DNA of 16,696 nucleotides from Candidatus Woesearchaeota archaeon (lineage in GTDB: Archaea; Nanobdellota; Nanobdellia; Woesearchaeales; UBA12501). Of the stretch, positions 1-5,861 are shown piece after piece. The position numbers and the translations under genes were made by a program. Positions within the stretch are counted from its first letter, which is position 1, and every line of letters starts with the position of its first letter. The stretch spans positions 1-16,696 of the forward strand of contig WJJV01000041.1 in NCBI GenBank assembly GCA_014729495.1. Reading direction: 5' to 3'. The notes below the pieces were generated by a model that worked only from the letters and a program-made list of their open reading frames with translations, did not search any database and was not told the origin of the DNA.

Positions 1-44
1 CCCCTGTGGAGCAGTATTGGTTTCTGGTGTGTGTGATAGCTCAT
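1..44 (-). CDS. Possible 5' end of a further gene in the ribosomal/polymerase cluster (partial)
   Basis: An ATG at position 44 opens a frame with no stop through the end of the window (14 complete codons). It reads MSYHTHQKPILLHR and lies 29 bases after the rpoN stop, on the same strand. An earlier ATG at 67 stops after five codons. There is no clear ribosome binding site. In other archaea rpoK, eno or rps2 often follow rpoN, but these residues do not match the starts of those proteins as I know them. It is too short to identify and may not be a gene. Confidence 0.3.
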   Translation of the reverse strand, partial: MSYHTHQKPILLHR

Positions 45-73
45 TTTGATCAGCTTGACTCAATCATATTGAA

Positions 74-271
74 TCAAAATTTCTTGAACTGTGCAGCTGT
101 GTCTATAAGATCCACATGCCCTAAGAATAAGGCTCTGCAGCAGTATCTTTCCATACCAAGATCTGTCAGTATCTTCTTCCTGTCCTCTCCTTTCTCTGCT
201 CTCTCATTATATTCAGCCCATAGGTGGGCCACTGGTTTTCCGCAGCTGGGACATCTTATAGGTATCATCAT
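74..271 (-). CDS. rpoN: RNA polymerase subunit Rpo10 (RpoN, RPB10 homologue)
   Basis: A small zinc-binding subunit of archaeal RNA polymerase that helps assemble the Rpo3/Rpo11 platform. At 65 residues it has the usual family length. It starts MMIPIRCPSCGK, and the zinc ligands are the CPSCG pair near residues 7-10 and the CC pair in RYCCR near residues 43-45, followed by the expected GHVDLI. The start is supported by an AGGTGA ribosome binding site just upstream, inside the end of rps9; the second Met is an equally possible start. It follows rps9 after a gap of a few bases and is the last clear gene of the cluster here. The order rpl18e-rpl13-rps9-rpoN is conserved across archaea, which supports the call. 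Confidence 0.95.
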   Translation of the reverse strand: MMIPIRCPSCGKPVAHLWAEYNERAEKGEDRKKILTDLGMERYCCRALFLGHVDLIDTAAQFKKF

Positions 272-278
272 TTTCTTC

Positions 279-695
279 TCACCTGTATGATTTCTGGCGC
301 TTTGCCCTTGCTTTTGATATATTTGGTTTTCTTGCTTCTTTGTATCTTACATCAGCCACCATCATTGTCCTGTCATAGTCCACGAAGCGATCCTTAAGGT
401 CTGATTTGCCAGAATACTCTACAAGAGCCCTTGCTACTGCGAGTTTTGCAGCTTCTGCTCCGGACATCATCCCTCCTCCGTTGACTGTAACCTTTATGTT
501 GACCTCTTTTGCCAGGTCTCCTGCAATGATCAGAGGCTCCATTATCTTTAACCTTGCGAGCTTTGGCTCATAGACATCAAGAGCTATGTCATTGACTTTT
601 ACATTGCCTTTTCCTTTCTCCAGTGTAGCTCTTGCCACTGCCCTCTTCCTCTTTCCTGATGTGTGGACTGTCTTGTTTTCTTTTTTTGCTGTCAT
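279..695 (-). CDS. rps9: 30S ribosomal protein S9 (uS9)
   Basis: A small-subunit protein in the head of the 30S particle whose C-terminal tail reaches the P-site tRNA. The 138 residues show family hallmarks: HTSGKRKRAVARAT near the N-terminus, the glycine-rich VNGGGMMSGAEAAKLAVARAL in the middle (read as two adjoining parts), and the basic ending KARAKRQKSYR. The conserved final Arg is intact. It is 138 residues, close to archaeal S9. Its ATG overlaps the rpl13 stop by four bases (ATGA) and is preceded by AGGTGCAAAAAT, a strong ribosome binding site, so translation is probably coupled to rpl13. Confidence 0.97.
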   Translation of the reverse strand: MTAKKENKTVHTSGKRKRAVARATLEKGKGNVKVNDIALDVYEPKLARLKIMEPLIIAGDLAKEVNIKVTVNGGGMMSGAEAAKLAVARALVEYSGKSDLKDRFVDYDRTMMVADVRYKEARKPNISKARAKRQKSYR

Positions 696-1108
696 ATTTT
701 TGCACCTAAAAATCTTGATACATCCTTTATGTAGATGTATTTTAAGGAAGGCATCTTTGAAACATCTGCCTCTGCTATCTTCTCTATTTTCTGCTCTTTG
801 AGATTCTCAGGAACCCCTATATAGCACATCACATTCTGGAATGCTTTTCTTCCCTTGTCTTTCTTGTATGGAAGCATGCCTCTGACTGTTCTCCTGACTA
901 TCCTGTCAGGCATTCTGGGGAAGTAAGGTCCTTTCAGAGGAATTCCCATATCTCTCTTCTGCTTGAATCTCTCAAGTATTCTTTCCTTGCTTCCTGTGAC
1001 CACTGCCTTCTCGCAGTTGACTATGTCAATCTTCTCTCCGAGCAGTGCTTTCTTTGCAGCCACCGTGGCCATCCTTCCCAGTATTGCGTCTGTTGCATCT
1101 ATTATCAT
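692..1108 (-). CDS. rpl13: 50S ribosomal protein L13 (uL13)
   Basis: A large-subunit assembly protein. The 138-residue product begins MIIDATDAILGRMATVAAKK, the typical archaeal L13 start, and contains KGPYFPRMPDRIVRRTVRGM near residues 59-78 followed by MLPYKKDKGRKAF, the conserved RNA-binding core. Length is normal for archaea. It starts one base after the rpl18e stop and overlaps rps9 by four bases, so it sits in the middle of a tightly packed operon. No independent promoter is visible. The identification is secure from motifs and from gene order. Confidence 0.97.
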   Translation of the reverse strand: MIIDATDAILGRMATVAAKKALLGEKIDIVNCEKAVVTGSKERILERFKQKRDMGIPLKGPYFPRMPDRIVRRTVRGMLPYKKDKGRKAFQNVMCYIGVPENLKEQKIEKIAEADVSKMPSLKYIYIKDVSRFLGAKI

Positions 1109-1109
1109 T

Positions 1110-1472
1110 TTAACCTATAATCCTGATATTCTGTCCTTTTGGATTCTTCTGGATTATCTCAGAGAGATTCATGCATGCGCCTTTTGCCTGTATGATCTTC
1201 TTCTTGGCTCCTTCAGAGAAGTCAAAAGCAGCTACATTGACCTTGTGGTCTATCTCTCCTGTTCCCAGAACCTTTCCAGGCACTATCACTGTCTCATTGT
1301 CCTTTGTGTGCTTGTTTATCCTGTGTACATTGACCACTCTTCTCTTCCTGCTTGACTTTTCCAGATCTGCAGCTATCCTTTTCCAGAGATTGACCTTCTG
1401 CTCACTCCCCTGTTTCTTGAGCAGGCTTATCATTCCCTGCAGCTGCACGTTTGATGGTCCGGTTTGTTTCAT
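1110..1472 (-). CDS. rpl18e: 50S ribosomal protein L18e (eL18)
   Basis: An archaeal/eukaryotic large-subunit protein of the uL15/eL18 superfamily. The 120 residues include the RVVNVHRINKHT segment and VIVPGKVLGTGEIDHKVNVA, both typical of L18e, and end in NPKGQNIRIIG. Length is normal. The ATG at 1472 has no ribosome binding site; instead a perfect 12-base palindrome lies two bases upstream. A tRNA-Leu gene separates it from rpoD, so rpl18e may start its own transcript or be released by tRNA processing. It is followed directly by rpl13. Confidence 0.96.
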   Translation of the reverse strand: MKQTGPSNVQLQGMISLLKKQGSEQKVNLWKRIAADLEKSSRKRRVVNVHRINKHTKDNETVIVPGKVLGTGEIDHKVNVAAFDFSEGAKKKIIQAKGACMNLSEIIQKNPKGQNIRIIG

Positions 1473-1473
1473 T

Positions 1474-1485
1474 TTAACATGTTAA
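1474..1485. repeat. 12-base perfect palindrome next to the rpl18e start
   Basis: TTAACATGTTAA reads the same on both strands and sits two bases before the rpl18e ATG. It could be an operator for a dimeric regulator, but a palindrome this AT-rich can also arise by chance. No second copy was noticed in the window. Confidence 0.4.
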
Positions 1486-1576
1486 GATTAAACCCCAAAA
1501 ATCCCTGATTCTTGATGTTTTTACCTTTTGTATTGCTTTTGTGTTTTTTGTCTCTTGATTATGATGCAAATAAAAT

Positions 1577-1600
1577 CCTGACTCGGCAAGCCTTGTCAGG
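1577..1600 (-). terminator. Hairpin with T-rich tail between tRNA-Leu and rpl18e
   Basis: On the minus strand the arms CCTGAC and GTCAGG pair, with GGC/GCC pairing inside. The hairpin begins about 16 bases after the tRNA-Leu 3' end and is followed by ATTTTATTT. It may end the tRNA transcript or mark a processing site before rpl18e. The function is inferred from position only. Confidence 0.4.
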
Positions 1601-1615
1601 CAAATTAATTTCTTA

Positions 1616-1699
1616 TGCGGGAGACGGGTTTCGAACCCGCGCAGGCACTAAGCCACTAGGCCCTCAACCTAGTCCGTTTGACCACTCCGGCACCCCCGC
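1616..1699 (-). tRNA. tRNA-Leu (anticodon GAG)
   Basis: An 84-nt class II tRNA folds completely. The acceptor arm GCGGGGG (1693-1699) pairs with CTCCCGC, with one G-T wobble. The anticodon stem CTAGG/CCTAG encloses loop TTGAGGG, giving anticodon GAG, which reads CUC/CUU Leu codons. A long variable arm and a T-arm with TTCGAAA are present, and the discriminator is A73, as expected for Leu. There is no intron and the 3' CCA is not encoded. It lies between rpoD and rpl18e on the same strand, inside the ribosomal protein cluster, so it may be cut out of the polycistronic transcript or act as a boundary between two parts of the operon. Confidence 0.95.
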
Positions 1700-1765
1700 A
1701 GCTGCATTACTCAGCTGGCACATAGATTAGCATGGGGTTTCGCTGCTCTCAACCATGTTCCATGC
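1699..1765 (-). other. Short inverted repeats between rpoD and tRNA-Leu
   Basis: Two small inverted repeats lie in this gap: CAGCTG at 1699-1704 with CAGCTG at 1712-1717 (7-base loop, touching the tRNA 5' end), and GCATGG at 1730-1735 with CCATGC at 1760-1765. They could be tRNA 5'-leader structure or an rpoD 3' end. No gene or clear promoter is visible in 1700-1805. Confidence 0.3.
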
Positions 1766-1805
1766 GTTAATCATCGCTGTCAAGTCTGAGGGTTTGATTG
1801 GTCAA

Positions 1806-2603
1806 TCACTTCTTTATCTTTTCTGCAAAATCATCAAGCTTCTTGTCAAGTATCTTTACTGCCTCTGTGAGCATCTCTTTTGCTGTTAGCTGTCCGAATG
1901 GTTCAATGTAAAAAACTATGTCGCTTTCGCTCTCATTGAGCTTTATTGTTCCTGGCTCTACATCAAGGCATGCTCCGCACAGGTGGCATGCATAAATGTT
2001 CTTCTGGTTTACTGACAGCTTGCCTCCTTTTGCGTCGTAGACGTCAACAGGGCATGACTTTGCCACAGCTTCTGCATCCTTTGGATTATTTGATATATCT
2101 ATGATTGGCATGTACTTGTAGTATGCTATTCCTGGGCTGAACTTCATGTGATCCCTGCCCATTCCGATCACAGCAGTTGCCTCGAACTCTATTCCCTGGC
2201 CTTTGAGCAGTTTTACTATAGGAGTCTCTGGAAACACAGGCACGACCTTTGGATCCATGGATTTTATGTCTCCAGCCTTTACTGCCTGGTCGCTCCTCAC
2301 AGTTGTCTTCATTGTTAGCTTAAGTGTGCATTTAGCGCATCCTGCTCCTTCGCAGCTGCACTCTTCAATAAGATTGTATGATTTCAGGTCTGTCTTAAGT
2401 GGTATAAGGCCCAGCCTGTGAGCAACTATCTCATCATAGAGCAGGGAGTTGTTCTTCCTGAACTCTATGTTTTCCATAGCCATTGTAGGCACATCACTTA
2501 TTATTGTCCTCCTTATTGCATTGGCGAATGCTGCTGTGGTGCCATTCAGTATGAAAGAGGCATTTCCTGTATTCTTTTCCTTATCAAGGGTCTTTATTTC
2601 CAT
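1806..2603 (-). CDS. rpoD: RNA polymerase subunit Rpo3 (RpoD, alpha/RPB3 homologue) with Fe-S site
   Basis: The large platform subunit of archaeal RNA polymerase, which dimerises with Rpo11 to start assembly. The 265 residues show the alpha-like fold markers: FANAIRRTIISDVPTMAM near residues 26-43 and HRLGLIPL near 62-69. A ferredoxin-like insert carries Cys184, Cys206, Cys209 and Cys212 in the pattern SCP...CHLCGAC, which fits one [4Fe-4S] cluster as in Sulfolobus Rpo3. A separate Cys group at 82, 84, 89 and 92 (CSCEGAGCAKC) probably binds zinc. Length is normal. The start is supported by AAGGTGCAAAA directly upstream of the ATG. It follows rps11 after a nine-base gap. Confidence 0.97.
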   Translation of the reverse strand: MEIKTLDKEKNTGNASFILNGTTAAFANAIRRTIISDVPTMAMENIEFRKNNSLLYDEIVAHRLGLIPLKTDLKSYNLIEECSCEGAGCAKCTLKLTMKTTVRSDQAVKAGDIKSMDPKVVPVFPETPIVKLLKGQGIEFEATAVIGMGRDHMKFSPGIAYYKYMPIIDISNNPKDAEAVAKSCPVDVYDAKGGKLSVNQKNIYACHLCGACLDVEPGTIKLNESESDIVFYIEPFGQLTAKEMLTEAVKILDKKLDDFAEKIKK

Positions 2604-2612
2604 TTTTGCACC

Positions 2613-3017
2613 TTATACTCTCCTTCCCCTTCTTCCTCCTTTCTTCCTGCAGGAGTCATGAGGAACTGGAGTCACATCATGTATTATTCCTATTCTCATT
2701 CCATTTCTTGATAATGATCTTACTGCAGCCTGAGCACCTGGTCCTGGATTCATAGGTCCATTATGCCCTCCTGGAGCCTTTATCTTGACATGGACTCCGG
2801 TAATTCCTTTCTCAAAAGCCATCTCTGCTGCCTTCTTTGCTGCGATCATAGCAGCTGTAGGTGATGATTCAAGCCTATGGGACTTTGTGACCATGCCTCC
2901 TGATACCTTTGCTATGCTCTCCCTTCCTGTGATATCTGTGATATGGATGACTGTATTATTATAAGATGCGAATATGTGCACAACTCCCCACTTTATCGGC
3001 TTCCTATTGTCTCTCAT
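2613..3017 (-). CDS. rps11: 30S ribosomal protein S11 (uS11)
   Basis: A platform protein of the small subunit. The 134 residues include GVVHIFASYNNTVIHITDITG near the N-terminus, VKIKAPGGHNGPMNPGPGAQ in the middle, and the basic ending DSCRKKGGRRGRRV, all diagnostic for archaeal S11. Length is normal. Its ATG overlaps the rps4 stop by four bases (ATGA), and GAGGAG lies about seven bases upstream as ribosome binding site. It is followed by rpoD, the usual archaeal order. Confidence 0.98.
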   Translation of the reverse strand: MRDNRKPIKWGVVHIFASYNNTVIHITDITGRESIAKVSGGMVTKSHRLESSPTAAMIAAKKAAEMAFEKGITGVHVKIKAPGGHNGPMNPGPGAQAAVRSLSRNGMRIGIIHDVTPVPHDSCRKKGGRRGRRV

Positions 3018-3682
3018 TTTGTCTCCTCTTCAGGAGCATTCTTAGCTTCCTTTTCCTTTGAAGATGATTCTTCAGATGCTTTCTCCTTCTTAGGCTTCTT
3101 CACTTCCTCTTTCTTTGTCTTCTCTTTCTTCTTTCCTGCTTTCTTTGTCTCTTCATTTGCCTCTTCCTGCTTGACATATCTCTCAGGATGGTCTATGTCA
3201 TTAAGCTTTGAGCCTGCTGAGAAATTAAGAGTGTGCTCCTCATCTGTTGACATGATATATGATGGTGAGGTTATCTTCTTTCCTCCCATCATTATGTGGC
3301 CATGGACTATGAACTGCCTTGCCTGCTTCATTGTCTTTGCAAGACCTTTCTTGTATACCTGTGTCTGCAGTCTTCTTTCAAGAATTTCCCTGAGTCCCAG
3401 GTCAAGTATGGGGTCAAGCGATGTTGTTTCCTGTAGAAGTCCAATCCTGTGAAGCTTGGCCAGCATCTGCTTTTTCTCAGCATCTGCCTGCGCTGTCTTG
3501 AGGGCGATGAGTTTCTTTGCCTGGTCCTTGAAGCTCTTGAGAACAGAATTCATTTTGTATATCTCTTTTTTGTTGCCAAGGCTGTATTCTCTCATGAAGG
3601 TTCTCTCTTCATCTATCCTCTCCTTGTTCCAGGGGTGTTCCGGAGGATTATACTTCCTTCTAGTCTTTCTTGGATCTCCCAT
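3014..3682 (-). CDS. rps4: 30S ribosomal protein S4 (uS4) with charged C-terminal tail
   Basis: A primary 16S rRNA-binding protein that begins small-subunit assembly. The N-terminus (MGDPRKTRRKYNPPEHPWNK) is typical of archaeal S4, and the S4 RNA-binding domain covers about residues 102-165 (ERRLQTQVYKKGLAKTMKQA, then VHGHIMMGGKKITSPSY). At 222 residues it is longer than the roughly 170-190 usual in archaea, because residues 171-222 form a low-complexity tail of Lys and Glu with Ser and Ala. Such tails occur in several DPANN and thermophile S4 proteins. It lies one base after the rps13 stop and overlaps rps11 by four bases. Confidence 0.97.
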   Translation of the reverse strand: MGDPRKTRRKYNPPEHPWNKERIDEERTFMREYSLGNKKEIYKMNSVLKSFKDQAKKLIALKTAQADAEKKQMLAKLHRIGLLQETTSLDPILDLGLREILERRLQTQVYKKGLAKTMKQARQFIVHGHIMMGGKKITSPSYIMSTDEEHTLNFSAGSKLNDIDHPERYVKQEEANEETKKAGKKKEKTKKEEVKKPKKEKASEESSSKEKEAKNAPEEETK

Positions 3683-3683
3683 C

Positions 3684-4172
3684 TTATACTTTTCCTGACT
3701 TTCCTCCTTTCCTCTTGACTCCAGTCACTTTTCCCTTGTTTCTCCTGAAGTTTGATTTGGTCTTCTGTCCTCTCAAAGGAAGACCTTCAGCATGCCTGAA
3801 TCCCCTGTATGATTTTATGGCCCTGAGCCTTTTGATATCATTGCCGACTGCCAAGTTTATGTTGCCTGTTGTCAGGTGCTTGTCTTCTCCTGTCTCATAA
3901 TCCCTTCTCCTGTTCAGCATCCATAAAGGAGCTTTGTATTTGAGAGGATCTGTTATGGCGTCGTTGAGCTTCTCTGCTTCATTGTCAGAGAGATCTCCCA
4001 CTCTCTTATTCTTGTCAACACCAGTAAGATTGCAAACCATGTTAGCGAACATGAAATTGACTCCCTTGATCTTTCGAAGCGCTGTAAGCAGCTGTTTCTT
4101 TCCTTCAAGATCAGTGTTAGCTATTCTCAGTATATGTCTGAATTCTTCTGCCATTTTTCTAGTATGCTTCAT
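3684..4172 (-). CDS. rps13: 30S ribosomal protein S13 (uS13)
   Basis: A head protein of the small subunit that contacts the P-site tRNA and bridges to the large subunit. The core matches archaeal S13: FRHILRIANTDLEGKKQLLT, VNFMFANMVCNLTG, and a basic tail with HAEGLPLRGQKTKSNFRRNK. Up to 162 residues are coded. Homologues usually start at a sequence like MAEEFRHI, which here is the seventh residue (ATG at 4154), so either that ATG or the one at 4172 could be used; neither has a strong ribosome binding site. It is the first gene of the operon, with a TATA box at 4238-4247. Confidence 0.96.
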   Translation of the reverse strand: MKHTRKMAEEFRHILRIANTDLEGKKQLLTALRKIKGVNFMFANMVCNLTGVDKNKRVGDLSDNEAEKLNDAITDPLKYKAPLWMLNRRRDYETGEDKHLTTGNINLAVGNDIKRLRAIKSYRGFRHAEGLPLRGQKTKSNFRRNKGKVTGVKRKGGKSGKV

Positions 4173-4237
4173 GCTTCTGCCCTAACCGCCTGTAAGAATC
4201 GAGAAATCATATGAATCATATAAAAGACAGATGCAAG

Positions 4238-4247
4238 TCTTATATAT
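4238..4247 (-). promoter_or_regulatory. TATA box for the rps13 operon
   Basis: On the minus strand GGGCATATATAAGA places a good archaeal TATA element so that transcription should start near 4213-4216, giving a leader of about 40 nt before the ATG at 4172. A second TA-rich stretch at about 4215-4222 is weaker. Confidence 0.55.
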
Positions 4248-4312
4248 GCCCTATAATCGCTCGAAACATATTGAACTCGGGCGTTGAAGCTCTTATTCTG
4301 CAGTAGAAAGGG

Positions 4313-4347
4313 GTTGTTTATAAAGGTTTCTAAACATTCTAAACAAC
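4313..4347 (-). repeat. 8-base inverted repeat with TATA-like core upstream of the rps13 operon
   Basis: GTTGTTTA (4313-4320) and TAAACAAC (4340-4347) are perfect inverted repeats. The spacer contains TTATAAA and a partial repeat of TTCTAAACA. The element lies between tRNA-His and the rps13 promoter. It could end the tRNA-His transcript, act as an upstream promoter, or bind a regulator; the sequence does not decide. Confidence 0.4.
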
Positions 4348-4383
4348 TGCATATTTAGAGAATAGGGAGGGCGGCCAGCGGGA

Positions 4384-4413
4384 CTTTCGCATAAAGGCTA
4401 TCAGCCCTTAAAT
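4384..4413 (-). other. tRNA-His intron 2 (30 nt, T-loop position 59/60)
   Basis: T-loop bases TTCG (54-57) pair with intron bases CGAA as a four-pair central helix. The 5' bulge ATA and the 3' bulge AGT are each three bases and the latter abuts the CCCGC strand of the T-stem. Cutting after the second bulge base restores a seven-base loop TTCGATT. An AAGG/CCTT hairpin closes the intron. Confidence 0.88.
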
Positions 4414-4434
4414 ATCGAACCCGCGCCTAGGGAT

Positions 4435-4449
4435 GTCTGCAGTATACTG
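4435..4449 (-). other. tRNA-His intron 1 (15 nt, canonical position 37/38)
   Basis: Exon bases CTGT (32-35) pair with intron bases GCAG through C-G, U-A, G-C and a U-G wobble, making the four-pair central helix. The 5' bulge is G36-G37-C and the 3' bulge is A-C-A38, with cuts after the second base of each. The intron is very short, with only a small AGTATACT hairpin. Confidence 0.85.
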
Positions 4450-4510
4450 CCACAGTCCCTTACGCTACCATTACGCCATGGCCGCCATTACATGTTTCTG
4501 TTTTAAAGCT

Positions 4511-4524
4511 CATTTTTAAATATT
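4511..4524 (-). promoter_or_regulatory. TATA box for tRNA-His
   Basis: On the minus strand AATATTTAAAAATG lies about 30 bases upstream of G-1 at 4486, the right distance for an archaeal TATA element. Being nearly symmetric, it might also act weakly on the plus strand. Confidence 0.5.
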
Positions 4525-4586
4525 GCTATCGTGCTCTTATGAGATGTCCGATGCATTGAGATATGCTCCAAGCTTGTATGAAAAGA

Positions 4587-4594
4587 TTTTTAAG
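4587..4594 (+). promoter_or_regulatory. TATA box for the plus-strand membrane protein
   Basis: TTTTTAAG is centred about 27 bases before the ATG at 4617, which predicts a leaderless transcript starting at or next to that ATG. Confidence 0.45.
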
Positions 4595-4616
4595 CATACT
4601 GCATTTATGCAATTCC

Positions 4617-5240
4617 ATGAAATCAAAGGAGATTATCCTGGTCTTTGGGGTTATGCTTTTCATTGTCTTATCAATCACATTCAGCTATCTTTCTTCTTTC
4701 TGTATAGAACCAAAGGATTATCCTTGCGATCTCAGCAAAGCAGATGATGCGCTTGATTTTATACTGTTCAGGCTATACTATATAATATGGCCTATCATAT
4801 TAATATCTGCTTCAGTCGACTATATCTTTTTCAAGAAGCTGTTCAGATCAGCTGCAGCATATGCTATTCCATTGGTCATCATAACTCTACTTCATGCATC
4901 GCTGGTGACATCCTGTGGATGCGCGCCCCATTGCACTCTTGATGCATCAGACTCATACATTGAAAGGCATCTTTCAGCCATAGAAGATTCCCTTGTTCTG
5001 CACACAGAAGAGCAGGATGCTGGAAGGATTTCCTTTAAGATGATAGATTCAGATATCATTGACAGGATATGCTTTATGCAGCCTTCAACCATAATCCTCT
5101 ATTCCGGAGATAAAGCACTCAGGGAATTTGAATCATATCATCTGGTATCAGAGAGAGACTGCTATCATCTTATTGACGGAAGCGTAAATCTAAGATTTGA
5201 GTCTTTAGGCAATGCTACAAGAATAACCCATGTATCATGA
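4617..5240 (+). CDS. Membrane protein of unknown function
   Basis: I do not recognise this 207-residue protein. It has three hydrophobic segments, about residues 5-26, 48-67 and 76-98, then a soluble domain of about 105 residues that begins with a cysteine cluster CGCAPHC (Cys100, 102, 106). It is the only clear plus-strand gene here. The frame is open back to an ATG at 4563, but I chose 4617 because MKSKEIILVFGVM starts directly before the first membrane segment and a TATA box lies 27 bases upstream. Its stop overlaps the end of the convergent minus-strand gene by six bases. The Cys cluster could bind metal or form disulfides; that is speculation. Confidence 0.7.
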   Translation: MKSKEIILVFGVMLFIVLSITFSYLSSFCIEPKDYPCDLSKADDALDFILFRLYYIIWPIILISASVDYIFFKKLFRSAAAYAIPLVIITLLHASLVTSCGCAPHCTLDASDSYIERHLSAIEDSLVLHTEEQDAGRISFKMIDSDIIDRICFMQPSTIILYSGDKALREFESYHLVSERDCYHLIDGSVNLRFESLGNATRITHVS

Positions 5241-5783
5241 TCTGCTCTGTCTGCTGCTCTGCTCTATCCTCTTCCATCTCTTTGAGGCTTCCCTGAACTG
5301 GGAGTATATGTATGGCAGAAGGAACGCAGCTATGTATATGATGCTTATGAGCATGGGATTCTCATGAGATTCAAGTCCGATCCTGTCTCCAAAACCATTT
5401 GCTATGCTGACCATCACAAAGACATTGACCAGTGCAATGCCTGGAATGAATACTGCAGCAAGAAGATGATGATGGTTCTTTATGTGCTCTATGTCAAGTA
5501 TCACAAGATTGAACATCAGCCCGAATATCAGACCCAGAACAATGACTATCACGCTTAGCTGAAGAGGCTGCATGACAAGAAGGAATGGTATCAGCACGAT
5601 TGATATTAGGAAATTTGAGACTGTGAGCACAAGCAGGGTAGCCCAATATACTGTCTTGTTCATCTCTTTCTTGTATTCTATATGCTTCTCCTCTTTACCT
5701 TCTCCATGGGCCATCTGAAGAGTCTTAGTTATCTCTTCCTCAGTCCATCCTTTCTCCATGAGCTGTTCTCTTGTTATTGCCAT
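5235..5783 (-). CDS. Four-segment membrane protein, conserved-hypothetical type
   Basis: The 182-residue product has a soluble N-terminus of about 45 residues containing REQLMEKGWTEEEITKTLQM, a short helical motif resembling a UBA or helical-hairpin domain, followed by four membrane segments near residues 46-70, 74-97, 107-128 and 144-161, and a basic C-terminal tail. HHH at 104-106 sits between segments two and three. I cannot assign a function. The ATG at 5783 is supported by GAGG five bases upstream and by a TATA box at 5839-5850, giving a leader of about 33 nt. It converges with the plus-strand gene, and the two stop ends share six bases. Confidence 0.8.
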   Translation of the reverse strand: MAITREQLMEKGWTEEEITKTLQMAHGEGKEEKHIEYKKEMNKTVYWATLLVLTVSNFLISIVLIPFLLVMQPLQLSVIVIVLGLIFGLMFNLVILDIEHIKNHHHLLAAVFIPGIALVNVFVMVSIANGFGDRIGLESHENPMLISIIYIAAFLLPYIYSQFREASKRWKRIEQSSRQSRS

Positions 5784-5838
5784 AATCCTCTTTTTTGGTA
5801 ATCAAACGATGAAAATCGCTGTTATGATGTAAGCACCC

Positions 5839-5850
5839 TTATAATTTAAA
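5839..5850 (-). promoter_or_regulatory. TATA box for the four-segment membrane protein
   Basis: On the minus strand TTTAAATTATAA is followed by a predicted start near 5815 and the ATG at 5783. It lies 12 bases past the end of the minD-like gene. Confidence 0.55.
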
Positions 5851-5861
5851 TCTTATGGTGA

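Larger units (their letters stand above)
4370..4486 (-). tRNA. tRNA-His (anticodon GTG) with two introns
   Basis: Removing 15 nt and 30 nt leaves a 72-nt tRNA that folds fully. G at 4486 is the extra G-1 unique to tRNA-His, and it pairs with C73 (4370). The acceptor stem is GCGGCCA/TGGCCGC, the D-stem GCG/CGT, the anticodon stem AGGGA/TCCCT and the T-stem GCGGG/CCCGC. The joined anticodon loop is CTGTGGA (anticodon at 4451-4453) and the joined T-loop is TTCGATT. Both introns sit in bulge-helix-bulge type structures expected for the archaeal splicing endonuclease. CCA is not encoded. A TATA box lies about 30 bases upstream. The gene runs toward the rps13 operon. Confidence 0.93.

Noticed and set aside
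1711..1774. Possible box C/D small RNA upstream of tRNA-Leu
   Set aside because: ATGATTA and CTGA are spaced 64 bases apart, but box C deviates from the consensus, no convincing C'/D' pair is present and the terminal stem would use the D box itself.
586..3900. Several long plus-strand open frames opposite the ribosomal genes
   Set aside because: They are mirror images of strongly conserved minus-strand ribosomal genes, rich in Leu, Phe and Ser, with no family motif or start signal.
4563..4616. Extra 18-residue N-terminus on the plus-strand membrane protein
   Set aside because: A TATA box lies inside this stretch at the correct distance from ATG 4617, and the extension is not needed for the first membrane segment.
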